From: Acidobacteriota bacterium
GTDB lineage: Bacteria; Acidobacteriota; Terriglobia; Bryobacterales; Bryobacteraceae
Reading direction: 5' to 3'
NCBI GenBank assembly: GCA_947470805.1
Contig: CANIVU010000011.1
Coordinates: 62,001 to 126,000, forward strand
DNA: 64,000 nucleotides
Shown here in pieces: positions 34,751-42,984 of this stretch. Below the pieces are notes generated by a model, which saw only the letters and a program-made list of their open reading frames with translations, was not told the origin of the DNA and ran no database searches. Position numbers and translations under genes: made by a program. How positions within the stretch are numbered: position 1 is the stretch's first letter; every line of letters starts with the position of its first letter.

Positions 34751-36204
34751 GATACCTGCTCCTCCTCTCCCTTTCCCTCGCCGCACTGGCCCACGACGCC
34801 AACGGCCGCACCAGCGCGCCCCTCGAATCGCGGCGCATCCTGAACCCGCTAAAGCCGAACGAGCAGCGCCTCTTCAACGCCAGCGCCGTCTTCACCCGGC
34901 TCTGCTCCCAGTGCCACGGCGAAGACGGCAAATCAAAGACGAAGCAGGCCGCCACCCTGCCCACCCGCCCCACCGATCTCACCAACTACCTCATGAAGCA
35001 AATGAAGGACGGCGAGATCTTCTGGATCGTCACCAACGGCGTCGTCGGGAAGATGCCGGCATTCTCTCCGCAACTCACGGAAGAGCAGCGCTGGGAACTG
35101 GTCTTCTGGGTCCGCGAACTTCGCACCCGCCAGCTCTACAAGGAGCGCATCCAGCTCGGTACTTACAAATGGAAACTCCCTCCCGGCTTCCCCTATCCCA
35201 ACGTACCTTCCACCAACCTCATGACCGCCGCCAAAGTCGAACTCGGCCGCCATCTCTTCTACGATCGCCGTCTCTCCCTCAACCAGACGCAGTCCTGCGC
35301 CACCTGCCACCAGCAGGCCCGCGCCTTCACCGACGGCAAACCGCGCGGCGTCGGCTCCACCGGCCAACACCACCCGCGCGGGTCCATGAGCCTCGTCAAC
35401 GTTGCCTATAACACCGTCCTCACCTGGGCCAATCCCAACATCAGAAAACTCGAAGAACAAGCCCTCGCCCCGCTCTTTGGCGATCATCCCGTCGAGCTCG
35501 GCCTCACCGGCAAGGAAGACCTCCTGCTCTCCCGCCTCCAGGCCGACCCGTGCTACAAATCGCTCTTCCCCGCCGCCTTCCCCGAAGAAGCCAATCCCTT
35601 CACCATCGCCAATCTCACCCGTGCCATCGCCTCCTTCGAACGCACCCTCCTCTCCGGCGATTCTCCTTACGACGCCTACCGCCGCGGCGATGATCCCGAT
35701 GCCATCTCCCCAGCCGCCAAGCGCGGCGAAACGCTCTTCTTCAGCGAACGCCTGGAATGTTTCCACTGCCACGGCGGCTTCAACTTCACCGGCACCCTCG
35801 ACTACCTCGGCAAAGGCATCGCCGAAGCCGAGTTCCACAACAACGGTCTCTCCCTGGACGCCGGGCTTTTTGAATTCACCCGCCTCGAAGAAGACAAGGG
35901 CCGCTTCAAAGCCCCCACCCTCCGCAACATCGCCCTCACCGCTCCCTACATGCACGACGGCCGGATCAAAACGCTCGATGCCGCCATCGACCACTACCGC
36001 GCCGGCGGCGATCCAGCCAACCCCAACAGAAGCGAGTTCATCAAGCCTTTCAAGCTAACCACTGCCGAAAAGGCCGATCTCCTCGCCTTCCTCGAAAGTC
36101 TCACGGACCCCTCCATCGCTACCAACCCGCAATGGTCCGATCCCTGGCCTCCGCGCCGCAGCCGGATGACGCCGTCACCGGCGCCCGCAAGGTATCGTGA
36201 ATAG
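34747..36204 (+). CDS. mbnH: MbnH-type MauG-like peroxidase with an extra fused cytochrome c
   Basis: 485 residues, signal peptide about 1-15. Three CXXCH haem sites: CSQCH (53-57), CATCH (184-188) and CFHCH (338-342). The last two, with RHLFYDRRLS, SMSLVNVAYN, SGDSPYDAYRRG, GRFKAPTLRNIALTAPYMHDG, form the usual diheme MbnH/cytochrome-c-peroxidase core. The first belongs to an added class I cytochrome c domain (about 38-125) with a likely axial Met in GKMPAF. Known MbnH proteins that I recall are diheme, so the third haem may be an electron inlet or outlet. ATGA overlap with mbnP; the LysR gene follows without a gap. Confidence 0.9.
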   Translation: MRYLLLLSLSLAALAHDANGRTSAPLESRRILNPLKPNEQRLFNASAVFTRLCSQCHGEDGKSKTKQAATLPTRPTDLTNYLMKQMKDGEIFWIVTNGVVGKMPAFSPQLTEEQRWELVFWVRELRTRQLYKERIQLGTYKWKLPPGFPYPNVPSTNLMTAAKVELGRHLFYDRRLSLNQTQSCATCHQQARAFTDGKPRGVGSTGQHHPRGSMSLVNVAYNTVLTWANPNIRKLEEQALAPLFGDHPVELGLTGKEDLLLSRLQADPCYKSLFPAAFPEEANPFTIANLTRAIASFERTLLSGDSPYDAYRRGDDPDAISPAAKRGETLFFSERLECFHCHGGFNFTGTLDYLGKGIAEAEFHNNGLSLDAGLFEFTRLEEDKGRFKAPTLRNIALTAPYMHDGRIKTLDAAIDHYRAGGDPANPNRSEFIKPFKLTTAEKADLLAFLESLTDPSIATNPQWSDPWPPRRSRMTPSPAPARYRE

Positions 36205-37125
36205 GTGGAATGGCTCAATTACCATCACCTTCTCTACTTCTGGGCGGTGGCCAAAGAAGGAAGCGTCACCCGCGCCTGTGAACGTCTGCGCCTAGCGCAA
36301 CCAACCATCAGCGGGCAGCTCAAGGTCCTGGAAGAAACACTCGGCGAAAAGTTGTTCGTCAAATCCGGGCGCGGCTTGGTGCTCACCGAAGTGGGCCAGG
36401 TGGTATTCCAATACGCCGAGGAGATCTTCGGCATCGGCCGTGAGTTGCAGGATGTTCTGAAGGGGCGCCCCCGCGGCCGCCCGCTCCGCCTCCTCGCCGG
36501 TATCTCCGATATGGTCCCGAAGTTGATCGCCTACCGCATCCTCCAACCCGCCCTCACAATGCCCGAGCCCGTCCAACTCGTGTGCGAAGAAGATGCCGCC
36601 GAACGCCTCCTGACGGACCTCGCAGAGCACCGCTTGGACGTTGTCCTTTCCGACGTCCCCATCACCGCCGCCACCGGCGTCAAGGCCTTCAATCACCTCC
36701 TCGGCACCTCCGCCGTCACCTGGTACGGCGCGCCCGAACTCGCCACCCGCTACCGCAAAGGTTTTCCCAACAGCCTGAACGGCGCGCCCGTTCTCCTTCC
36801 CAGTCAGGGCTCCCTCCTCCGCCGCTCGCTCGATCACTGGTTCGACGTCCGCGGCATCCGCCCCGTCGTCGCCGGCGAATTCAAGGACAGCGCGCTCATG
36901 AAAGCCTTCGGCCAGGCCGGCGCCGGTGTCTTCGCCGCCCCCAACGCCATTGCAAAAGAGATCCGCGCCCAGTACCGCTGCGGCGTGATCGGCCTGGCGG
37001 AGTCCGTCACCGAAAGCTACTACGCCATCTCCGTCGAACGGAGGCTCAAGCATCCGGCCGTCGCCGCCATCTGCGAGGCCGCCCGCGGCCAGCTGTTTGC
37101 GCACTCCGCAACACATCGGAAATAA
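36205..37125 (+). CDS. LysR-family regulator, NhaR type
   Basis: 306 residues. GTG 36205 directly follows the TAG of the mbnH-like gene; MEWLNYHHLLYFWAVAKEG is the usual beginning of NhaR proteins. Winged helix at about 5-65 (EGSVTRACERLRLAQPT, GQLKVLEETLGEKLF), effector domain after that. NhaR classically responds to sodium, but here it is the last gene of the copper/haem operon and most likely controls it. No clear operator was recognised upstream of the operon. Confidence 0.85.
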   Translation: MEWLNYHHLLYFWAVAKEGSVTRACERLRLAQPTISGQLKVLEETLGEKLFVKSGRGLVLTEVGQVVFQYAEEIFGIGRELQDVLKGRPRGRPLRLLAGISDMVPKLIAYRILQPALTMPEPVQLVCEEDAAERLLTDLAEHRLDVVLSDVPITAATGVKAFNHLLGTSAVTWYGAPELATRYRKGFPNSLNGAPVLLPSQGSLLRRSLDHWFDVRGIRPVVAGEFKDSALMKAFGQAGAGVFAAPNAIAKEIRAQYRCGVIGLAESVTESYYAISVERRLKHPAVAAICEAARGQLFAHSATHRK

Positions 37126-37170
37126 CGATTCGTTGTAGCTGAAACATCTATTTGTAGAATGAGTCGGACC

Positions 37171-37194
37171 GCCCTACTCTGGGAAGCGTAGGGC
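37171..37194 (+). promoter_or_regulatory. Hairpin in the leader of the 37241 gene
   Basis: GCCCTAC (37171-37177) and GTAGGGC (37188-37194) form a perfect 7-bp stem with a 10-base loop, without a T-run, about 45 bases before the start of the next gene. It may be a leader structure or a weak terminator for the LysR gene. Confidence 0.35.
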
Positions 37195-37240
37195 CACTCC
37201 ACAGCGGCCCTAACATCAAAAACCGTACTGGAGTCCACTC

Positions 37241-37690
37241 ATGCGTACCCTGCTTTTCGCCGTCAATTGCCTCGTCTTTGCCGGTCTTCCGGCCGCCGCC
37301 CTGGAAAAGGAAATGGTCGGCAAGATCGTCCAATCGGCCCAGAATATCGCCCGCGACGCCAACAGCATCAACCAGTCGCTGAAGACGAAGAAGTTCGACG
37401 CCGCCACCGTCACCAAGAACATCGAAGCCATGGAAGCCGACATCGCTGCTCTGCACGAAGTCGTCAGCAAATTTGAGGCCACCAACCCCACCTTCAGCGA
37501 TCGGGATCGCGCCGACTGGAAGCTTCTCAAGGACAAGGTCCAACTCATCGAGATCATGCACGGACAGAAGAAGAAGCTCGCCGCCGAAGACTTCGCCAAG
37601 AACCGTTCGCTGGTCCGCGCTCATGCCACCGGTTTGGCGATGCGTGCGAAACGGCTCCAGGCAACGGCTGAAAAGCTCAGCCGCGGCTGA
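37241..37690 (+). CDS. Small secreted helical protein, unknown
   Basis: 149 residues. Signal peptide MRTLLFAVNCLVFAGLPAAA, then an almost wholly helical, charged protein (NIARDANSINQSLKTKKFDAAT, DIAALHEVVSKFEA, KLLKDKVQLIEIM). Possibly periplasmic four-helix-bundle type. ATG 37241 has GGAG six bases or so upstream. Followed closely by a DUF2934 gene and htrA-like gene, so may belong to an envelope stress operon. Confidence 0.65.
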   Translation: MRTLLFAVNCLVFAGLPAAALEKEMVGKIVQSAQNIARDANSINQSLKTKKFDAATVTKNIEAMEADIAALHEVVSKFEATNPTFSDRDRADWKLLKDKVQLIEIMHGQKKKLAAEDFAKNRSLVRAHATGLAMRAKRLQATAEKLSRG

Positions 37691-37727
37691 TCCCGTCGCC
37701 ACCCGCCCCGTCTGCGAGGAAGATCCA

Positions 37728-37907
37728 ATGAAAAAGAAAAAAGCACCTGTCGCCCCACCGCTCCCTGCACATGCCGACATTGCAGCCCTGGCGCACTCCT
37801 ACTGGGAGGCGGAGGGCTGCCCGGAGGGCGCCGAGTGGCGCCACTGGCTGCAAGCCGAAGCCGCGCTCAGCGCCACCCCAAAGTCCGATCCCAAAGGAAG
37901 CGAATGA
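37728..37907 (+). CDS. DUF2934 small protein
   Basis: 59 residues. The hallmark of DUF2934 is visible: IAALAHSYWEAEGCPEGAEWRHWLQAE. A basic start KKKKAPVAPP and an acidic end. Function unknown; such proteins are common and often tied to stress genes. Its TGA overlaps the ATG of the next gene (ATGA), so it is translationally coupled to the protease. Confidence 0.75.
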   Translation: MKKKKAPVAPPLPAHADIAALAHSYWEAEGCPEGAEWRHWLQAEAALSATPKSDPKGSE

Positions 37908-39268
37908 AACCCTCGCTGTTGCTGTTATCCACCCTCGTCTGCTTCGGCGGTCCCCAGTTGCGGGACTTCAGCCGCCTCTATCAATCGCTCGTTGAACGCG
38001 TGGACCCGGCGGTGGTGCAAGTCGTCACCACCGGGTTCTCCCCCTCCGGCGATGGCACGCCCGTCCTCAGCGCCAAACGCGGAACCGGCTCCGGCGTGCT
38101 GGTCGATGCCGGTGGCTACATTGTCACCAACGCGCACGTCGTGGGCGAAGTACGCCGCGTCCAGGTGCTCCTGCCGCTCCTCACCGAGGAGCGGCGCCGC
38201 CCGGGTGCCCGTCTCAAACCCGGCGGGAAACTCGTCCCCGCCGAAGTGGTCGGTCTGGACCGCGAAACCGACATCGCTGTCCTCAAAATCGGCGGCGACG
38301 GCTACCCCTTCCTCCCCTTCGCCGATTCCGATCTCCTCCGCCAGGGCCAGCTCGTCTTCGCCTTCGGCAGCCCCTACGGCCTCGACAATTCGGTCACCAT
38401 GGGCGTCATCAGTTCGGTCTCCCGGCAGGTCCGCGCCGAGGACCCAATGGCCTACATCCAAACCGACGCCTCCATCAATCCAGGCAATAGCGGCGGCCCG
38501 CTCGTCGATGCCGACGGCGCCATCGCCGGCATCAACACCTTCATCCTCTCCCGCTCCGGCGGTCACGAAGGCGTCGGCTTCGCCGCCCCGGCCAACATCG
38601 TGAAACTCGTCTACGAACAGATTCGCGCCGATGGCCGCGTGCGCCGTGGCCAGATCGGCGTCCTGCCCCAAACCATCACGCCCGACCTCGCCGCCGCGCT
38701 GAAACTGTCCACCGATTGGGGCGTCATCCTCGCCGACGTCACGCCCGGCGGCGCCGCCGAATCGGCCGGCCTGCGTGTCAATGACATCATCCTCCGCGCC
38801 GATGGCAAGGTCCTCGAAACCGCTCGCCAGTTCGGTGCCGCCATCTACCAGAAGGCCGGCAAGCAGATGGAAGTAGAGATCCTCCGTGGCGATCAACCGC
38901 TGACCTTCCAAGTCGCCGTGCTCGAACGGCCCAAGGATCCGGACCGCATCCTGTCTCTGGTCCGCGGAGACAGCAACGCCGTCCCGCAGTTGGGCATCCT
39001 GGCCGTCGATCTCGACGCGCGCGTCACCCCGCTGCTCCCGTCCCTTCGCCGCCTCTCCGGTGTCGTCGTTGCCGGGATCGTCATCCAGATCAGAGGTGCC
39101 GAAGACGTCCTCCACGCCGGCGACGTGATCTATTCCATCAACGGCCAGTCCATCCACTCGCTAGCCGAACTGAAGACCGCGGCCGCCACGCTCCGCCACG
39201 GTCAACCAGTGGCCCTCTACGTGGAGCGTCTCGGCCAACTCCAGTACCTGCTACTCGAAGCCGAGTAA
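37904..39268 (+). CDS. HtrA/DegP-like serine protease with two PDZ-like domains
   Basis: 454 residues. ATG 37904 gives the signal-like MKPSLLLLSTLVCFG; earlier starts overlap the DUF2934 gene. Catalytic triad: His78 in VTNAHVVG, Asp123 in DRETDIAVLKI, Ser196 in GNSGGPLV. Two PDZ-like regions follow, about 260-345 (GVILADVTPGGAAESAGLRVND) and about 365-450 (GDVIYSINGQSIHS). Periplasmic protein quality control, similar to DegP/DegQ. Convergent with the MFS gene. Confidence 0.9.
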   Translation: MKPSLLLLSTLVCFGGPQLRDFSRLYQSLVERVDPAVVQVVTTGFSPSGDGTPVLSAKRGTGSGVLVDAGGYIVTNAHVVGEVRRVQVLLPLLTEERRRPGARLKPGGKLVPAEVVGLDRETDIAVLKIGGDGYPFLPFADSDLLRQGQLVFAFGSPYGLDNSVTMGVISSVSRQVRAEDPMAYIQTDASINPGNSGGPLVDADGAIAGINTFILSRSGGHEGVGFAAPANIVKLVYEQIRADGRVRRGQIGVLPQTITPDLAAALKLSTDWGVILADVTPGGAAESAGLRVNDIILRADGKVLETARQFGAAIYQKAGKQMEVEILRGDQPLTFQVAVLERPKDPDRILSLVRGDSNAVPQLGILAVDLDARVTPLLPSLRRLSGVVVAGIVIQIRGAEDVLHAGDVIYSINGQSIHSLAELKTAAATLRHGQPVALYVERLGQLQYLLLEAE

Positions 39269-39269
39269 C

Positions 39270-40430
39270 TCACCGGCGGGCGGCTGCCGGCAGCATCGCC
39301 AGCGCCAGCCGCCCCGCCAACACACACACGAAAGTGAATGCCAACGGCATCGTGTAACTCCCCGTCGCCGCCCACAGCACCGAGAGCAGGGAAGGGAACC
39401 ACGTCTGCCCCACCGTGTTCACCGGCACAATCACCCCCATTACCCGGCCCAACGATTTCCCGCCGTAAAAATCAGTCGCCAGCAACGGCACCATCAGCGA
39501 ATCCGAACTGATCCCCAGCCCAAACAAGAAACCAAAAACATACGGCACCACCGGCCGGTCCAACCACAGCAGCAACGGCATGCTTCCCGCCATCAGCGCG
39601 AACGCCACCGTGATCACCTGCCGCTTCGGAAACCGCTCCGCCCCCCAGGCAAACAGGAATCGCCCTGCCGCGCCCGCCGTCAACATCGCCATCAACGTCC
39701 ACCCGAACACCGCGTCCAACCGGGCCTGTTCACTGAACCCAGCCTCCCGGAAGATCAGCTTCAAATGCTGGCTCACGCCCCCAATCCCGGCAATCGAAAT
39801 CGTACTGCCCAGCAGCAACAACCAAAACGGCCGGTCCCACCGGAACACCGGTTCCCCGTCAACCTCCTCCGCCGTCTGCACCCGCACATCCGGCAGCCCG
39901 AACAACGCCACCGGAACCGCCAACAACATCACCGCGCCCATCGCCAATAACGCCCCCCGGAACCCCAGCGCCCCCGTCAACGGCCGCGCCAACAGCGCCA
40001 CCGACACCGCCCCCAACGCGCTGATCCCAAAAAACGCCACCGCGAACGCCCGCCCGCGCCGCAACCCGAAGACCTCGGAGAGCAGGATCTGATGCGCCAG
40101 CGGCCCGGCAAACGTCCACCCGGCCATGTACAAAACCCACACCGCGTAGTAGCCAACCAGCCCGCCACCCATCACGCCGAACCCCGCCATTGCCGCCGCG
40201 CACACCGGTGCCCCGCAAACGATCCCCCACTTCGGCGGCACCCGCGGCACCAGCCACGGCCCCGCCACCAGCGTCACAAATGTGCCCACCGGCAGCCCCA
40301 GCATCATCGCCGCGCGCGACCAGCCGTAGGCCGCCTCAAAGTAGTCGTAGAAGAACGGAATCCCGTAGTAGGGAATCCCCACGATCAAGCCCAGAATCAG
40401 GCTCGACGCCAGCGCCACGCTCCACGGCAC
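39270..40430 (-). CDS. Major facilitator superfamily transporter
   Basis: 386 residues from a GTG at 40430, directly after the stop of galT. About 12 hydrophobic helices with a central cytoplasmic loop (QTAEEVDGEPVFRWDRPF). The GLRRGRAFAVAFFG region after helix 4 resembles oxalate/formate-type MFS. Exports or imports an unknown organic acid or sugar. Operon mate of galT and yraN-like gene. Confidence 0.82.
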   Translation of the reverse strand: MPWSVALASSLILGLIVGIPYYGIPFFYDYFEAAYGWSRAAMMLGLPVGTFVTLVAGPWLVPRVPPKWGIVCGAPVCAAAMAGFGVMGGGLVGYYAVWVLYMAGWTFAGPLAHQILLSEVFGLRRGRAFAVAFFGISALGAVSVALLARPLTGALGFRGALLAMGAVMLLAVPVALFGLPDVRVQTAEEVDGEPVFRWDRPFWLLLLGSTISIAGIGGVSQHLKLIFREAGFSEQARLDAVFGWTLMAMLTAGAAGRFLFAWGAERFPKRQVITVAFALMAGSMPLLLWLDRPVVPYVFGFLFGLGISSDSLMVPLLATDFYGGKSLGRVMGVIVPVNTVGQTWFPSLLSVLWAATGSYTMPLAFTFVCVLAGRLALAMLPAAARR

Positions 40431-40431
40431 G

Positions 40432-41421
40432 CTAATCCCGCAGGAACCGCGCCGACTCCTCCGGCGGCGTCGGATTGATAAAGAACCCCGTCCCCCACTC
40501 GAAACCCGCCACTCGCGTCAGTTTCGGAATAATCTCCACGTGCCAGTGGTAGTGCGAATACCCCGGCTCCTGCACCGGCGCCGTATGGATGATCAAGTTG
40601 TACGCCGGCCGCTCCAACACCCGGTCCATCTTCTTCAACACCGACTTCAACATCCACGCCAGGTTATACACCTCCCGCTCCTGAATATTCTCGAAATGAG
40701 AATCGTGCCGGAACGGAATAATCCACGTCTCAAACGGGAACCGCGACGCGAACGGACAAGTAGCCAGAAACTCCTCCGTCTGCAACACCACCCGCTCCCC
40801 ATCCCGCACCTCCTGCCGCAAAATATCGCAGTACACGCAGCGCTCTTTAAAGTCGAAATACTTCCGCGCCCCGTCCAGTTCCTCCTGCGCCCGCTTCGGC
40901 ACCACCGGCAACGCGATGATCTGCGAGTGCGGATGCTCCAGGCTCGACCCGGCCGCCTCCCCGTGGTTCTTGAACAACATCACGTACCGCAACCGCCGGT
41001 CTTTTTTCAGGTCCACCACGCGGTCCCGGAACGCCCAGATCAACTCCGCCACCTGGCGCTCTTCCATTTCCGCCAGAGTCTTCATGTGGTCCGGACTTTC
41101 GATCACCACCTCATGCGCGCCCACGCCATTCATCCGGTCGTAAAGCCCCTCGCCCTGCCGGTCCAGGTCGCCCTCCACCCGCAGGGCAGGGAACTTGTTC
41201 GGCACCACCCGCAGGCTCCAGCGCGAATTGCCGCGCAGCCCCTCCGTCGAATAGGCCAACACCTCCGGCGGCGTCTTGTCCTCGTTGCCGGGGCAGAACG
41301 GGCAGAACCGCGCCCCGGTCACCAGCACGCTCTCCTGTTTGAAGTCCGAAGGACGGCGCGCGCGGTCGGTGCTGATAATCACCCAGCGCCCAGTGATCGG
41401 ATCCTTGCGTAATTCAGGCAT
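40432..41421 (-). CDS. galT: Galactose-1-phosphate uridylyltransferase
   Basis: 329 residues from the ATG at 41421. MPELRKDPITGRWVIIS, then zinc-binding FCPFCPGNE, NKFPAL, the active-site loop SSLEHPHSQIIA with the HPH nucleophile motif and the C-terminal HYHWHVEIIPK. Catalyses UDP-glucose plus galactose-1-phosphate to UDP-galactose plus glucose-1-phosphate (Leloir pathway). Length fits the bacterial type. Other Leloir genes are not adjacent, though an epimerase is at 23326. Confidence 0.93.
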   Translation of the reverse strand: MPELRKDPITGRWVIISTDRARRPSDFKQESVLVTGARFCPFCPGNEDKTPPEVLAYSTEGLRGNSRWSLRVVPNKFPALRVEGDLDRQGEGLYDRMNGVGAHEVVIESPDHMKTLAEMEERQVAELIWAFRDRVVDLKKDRRLRYVMLFKNHGEAAGSSLEHPHSQIIALPVVPKRAQEELDGARKYFDFKERCVYCDILRQEVRDGERVVLQTEEFLATCPFASRFPFETWIIPFRHDSHFENIQEREVYNLAWMLKSVLKKMDRVLERPAYNLIIHTAPVQEPGYSHYHWHVEIIPKLTRVAGFEWGTGFFINPTPPEESARFLRD

Positions 41422-41440
41422 GAACCCCCTATTATAGAGA

Positions 41441-41896
41441 TCAAACCGGCAACCGCCCGCCCAGGGCATAGACATCCCTGTGGTACTCCACCTTCTCCGT
41501 CTCGCCGATCAGCACCGTCAACACGTCGAACCGCACCCCCATCTCCAACATCTCCGCCCGCTTGATCCACGCCCGCGCCGCCTGCCCAATATGCCAGGCT
41601 TTCTCCGCATCCACCGCCCGCAACGGATGGCTCACCTCGTCCGACGCCCGCGTCTTCACCTCGACAATCACCAGCGTCTCCCCATCCACCGCCACCATGT
41701 CGATCTCCAGCTTCCGCATCGGGTGCCGGTAGTTCCGCGCCACCACCCGCCAACCCATCTCCTGCTCCACAAAACGATGCGCCAGGTCCTCCCCGCGCCG
41801 CGCCAAGGCCATGTGCGGCGCTTCGTGCCGCTGCCGCCCCGCGTGCCGCATCAGGTCCAGCAAGGGCGTAATCGAAAAATGCGAGGTCCGGCTCAC
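41441..41896 (-). CDS. YraN/UPF0102 family putative nuclease
   Basis: 151 residues. Holliday-junction-resolvase-like fold: ARRGEDLAHRFV, RNYRHPMRKLEIDMVAVDGETLVIVEVKTRAS with the E..D...E.K metal site. GTG at 41896; an ATG at 41851 would give a slightly shorter form. Role in the family is not firmly known. First gene of the yraN-galT-MFS operon. Confidence 0.85.
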   Translation of the reverse strand: MSRTSHFSITPLLDLMRHAGRQRHEAPHMALARRGEDLAHRFVEQEMGWRVVARNYRHPMRKLEIDMVAVDGETLVIVEVKTRASDEVSHPLRAVDAEKAWHIGQAARAWIKRAEMLEMGVRFDVLTVLIGETEKVEYHRDVYALGGRLPV

Positions 41897-41928
41897 ACTC
41901 TATGAGTGGGCGCCGCGCCGGAAAATTC

Positions 41929-42807
41929 TCACTCCGGCGACTTCACAACCTCCAAAAAAGCGCGCGCCGCGTGGCTCAACGCCCGCCGCTTCGGCGTCAC
42001 CAGATGCACCTTCCGCTCCACGTTCAACTCCTCAATCCGCACTTCACACAACAACCCCTTCTCCACTTCCTGCTCCACGCACATCTTCGGCAGGAACGAC
42101 ACGCCCTCATTGCGCGCCACCATCCGGCGAATCGTCTCCACCGTCGGCATCTCCACGTCCATGTTCAACGGTACCCGCTGCCGCTGAAACTCCCGCAAAA
42201 CAATCTCCCGATAAGGAGACAAGACGTTATGCGCGATAAACGTCTCCATCCCCAGTTCGCTAATCGATACCGTCCCGCGCTGCGCAAACCGGTGCTCCGG
42301 GCTCACTACAAACGCCAGATGGTCCGTATAGATCACCTGCGAATGCAGCCGCTCATCCTGCGGGTCGTAGCTGATCACGCCCAACTCCAACTCCCCATCA
42401 ATCAACTGCCCCGGAATCTTGCTCGATAAACTCCGCCGCACCCGTACCTTCACCTTCGGATACAGCCGCCGATAATTCACGATGTGCTGCAGCAAATACA
42501 GCGAAGTCGACTCATTCGCCCCCACAATCAACACGCCCGCCGAGTTGTCCCGCATCTCCGCCAGCGAATTGGCCATCTCCAATTCCAAATTCTCGAACCG
42601 CCGCGAAAAGTCGAAAACAATCTTCCCCGCATCCGTCAACAACAGCTCTTTCCCCGAACGGTCAATCAGCCGCTCCCCCAACTCTGCCTCCAACCGCTGC
42701 ACCGCCAACGACACCGCCGGCTGCGTCCGCAACAACTTCTCCGCCGCCCGCGAAAAACTCTTCTCCGTCGCCACCGTCTGAAACACCTTCAACGAATGCA
42801 GTTCCAT
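41929..42807 (-). CDS. LysR-family regulator of the leucine operon (inferred)
   Basis: 292 residues. Helix-turn-helix at about 1-60 (SLKVFQTVATEKSFSRAAEKL, TQPAVSLAVQRLEAELG) and a substrate-binding domain (ESTSLYLLQHIVNYRR, LELGVISYDP). Divergent from leuABCD with a 177-base shared control region containing two inverted repeats. That layout suggests it controls the leucine genes, perhaps in response to an isopropylmalate-type effector; the ligand is not visible in the sequence. Confidence 0.87.
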   Translation of the reverse strand: MELHSLKVFQTVATEKSFSRAAEKLLRTQPAVSLAVQRLEAELGERLIDRSGKELLLTDAGKIVFDFSRRFENLELEMANSLAEMRDNSAGVLIVGANESTSLYLLQHIVNYRRLYPKVKVRVRRSLSSKIPGQLIDGELELGVISYDPQDERLHSQVIYTDHLAFVVSPEHRFAQRGTVSISELGMETFIAHNVLSPYREIVLREFQRQRVPLNMDVEMPTVETIRRMVARNEGVSFLPKMCVEQEVEKGLLCEVRIEELNVERKVHLVTPKRRALSHAARAFLEVVKSPE

Positions 42808-42808
42808 C

Positions 42809-42834
42809 CTTATCCGACGCTCCCTTCGGATAAG
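42809..42834. promoter_or_regulatory. Perfect 9-bp inverted repeat, likely LysR operator
   Basis: CTTATCCGA (42809-42817) and TCGGATAAG (42826-42834) are perfect reverse complements separated by 8 bases. It sits right before the LysR start, so it could act in autoregulation. Related half-sites occur nearby (CTTATCGG and TCCGATAA). Confidence 0.6.
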
Positions 42835-42842
42835 CCAAGTTT

Positions 42843-42868
42843 ATACCATTAGCTTTGCTTATCGGTAT
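42843..42868. promoter_or_regulatory. Second, imperfect dyad between lysR and leuA
   Basis: ATACC (42843-42847) mirrors GGTAT (42864-42868), and the inner arms TTAGC and GCTTA flank a TTT centre with one mismatch. Its right arm carries CTTATCGG, like the first repeat, so it may be the second site bound by the LysR protein to activate leuA. Confidence 0.45.
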
Positions 42869-42884
42869 GGCTAGTCGAATAAAT

Positions 42885-42913
42885 TTGCTAAATCTGTATT
42901 GCACTCCGATAAT
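42885..42913 (+). promoter_or_regulatory. Probable leuA promoter
   Basis: TTGCTA (42885-42890), 17-base spacer and GATAAT (42908-42913), about 70 bases before the leuA start and just downstream of the dyads. A good -10 with a weak -35 is what an activator-dependent promoter would show. Confidence 0.55.
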
Positions 42914-42984
42914 AAAAAAATCAATCTGCCGGGAAGTCGGCCTACCCGCCGCTCCCTGTGGACTACATCGCGGAGGCAACAACC

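Noticed and set aside
34260-35411. A 383-codon plus-strand frame overlapping the mbnP and mbnH genes
   Set aside because: It crosses two recognised genes in a different frame and reads Pro/Ser/Arg-rich, so it is an overprint artefact.
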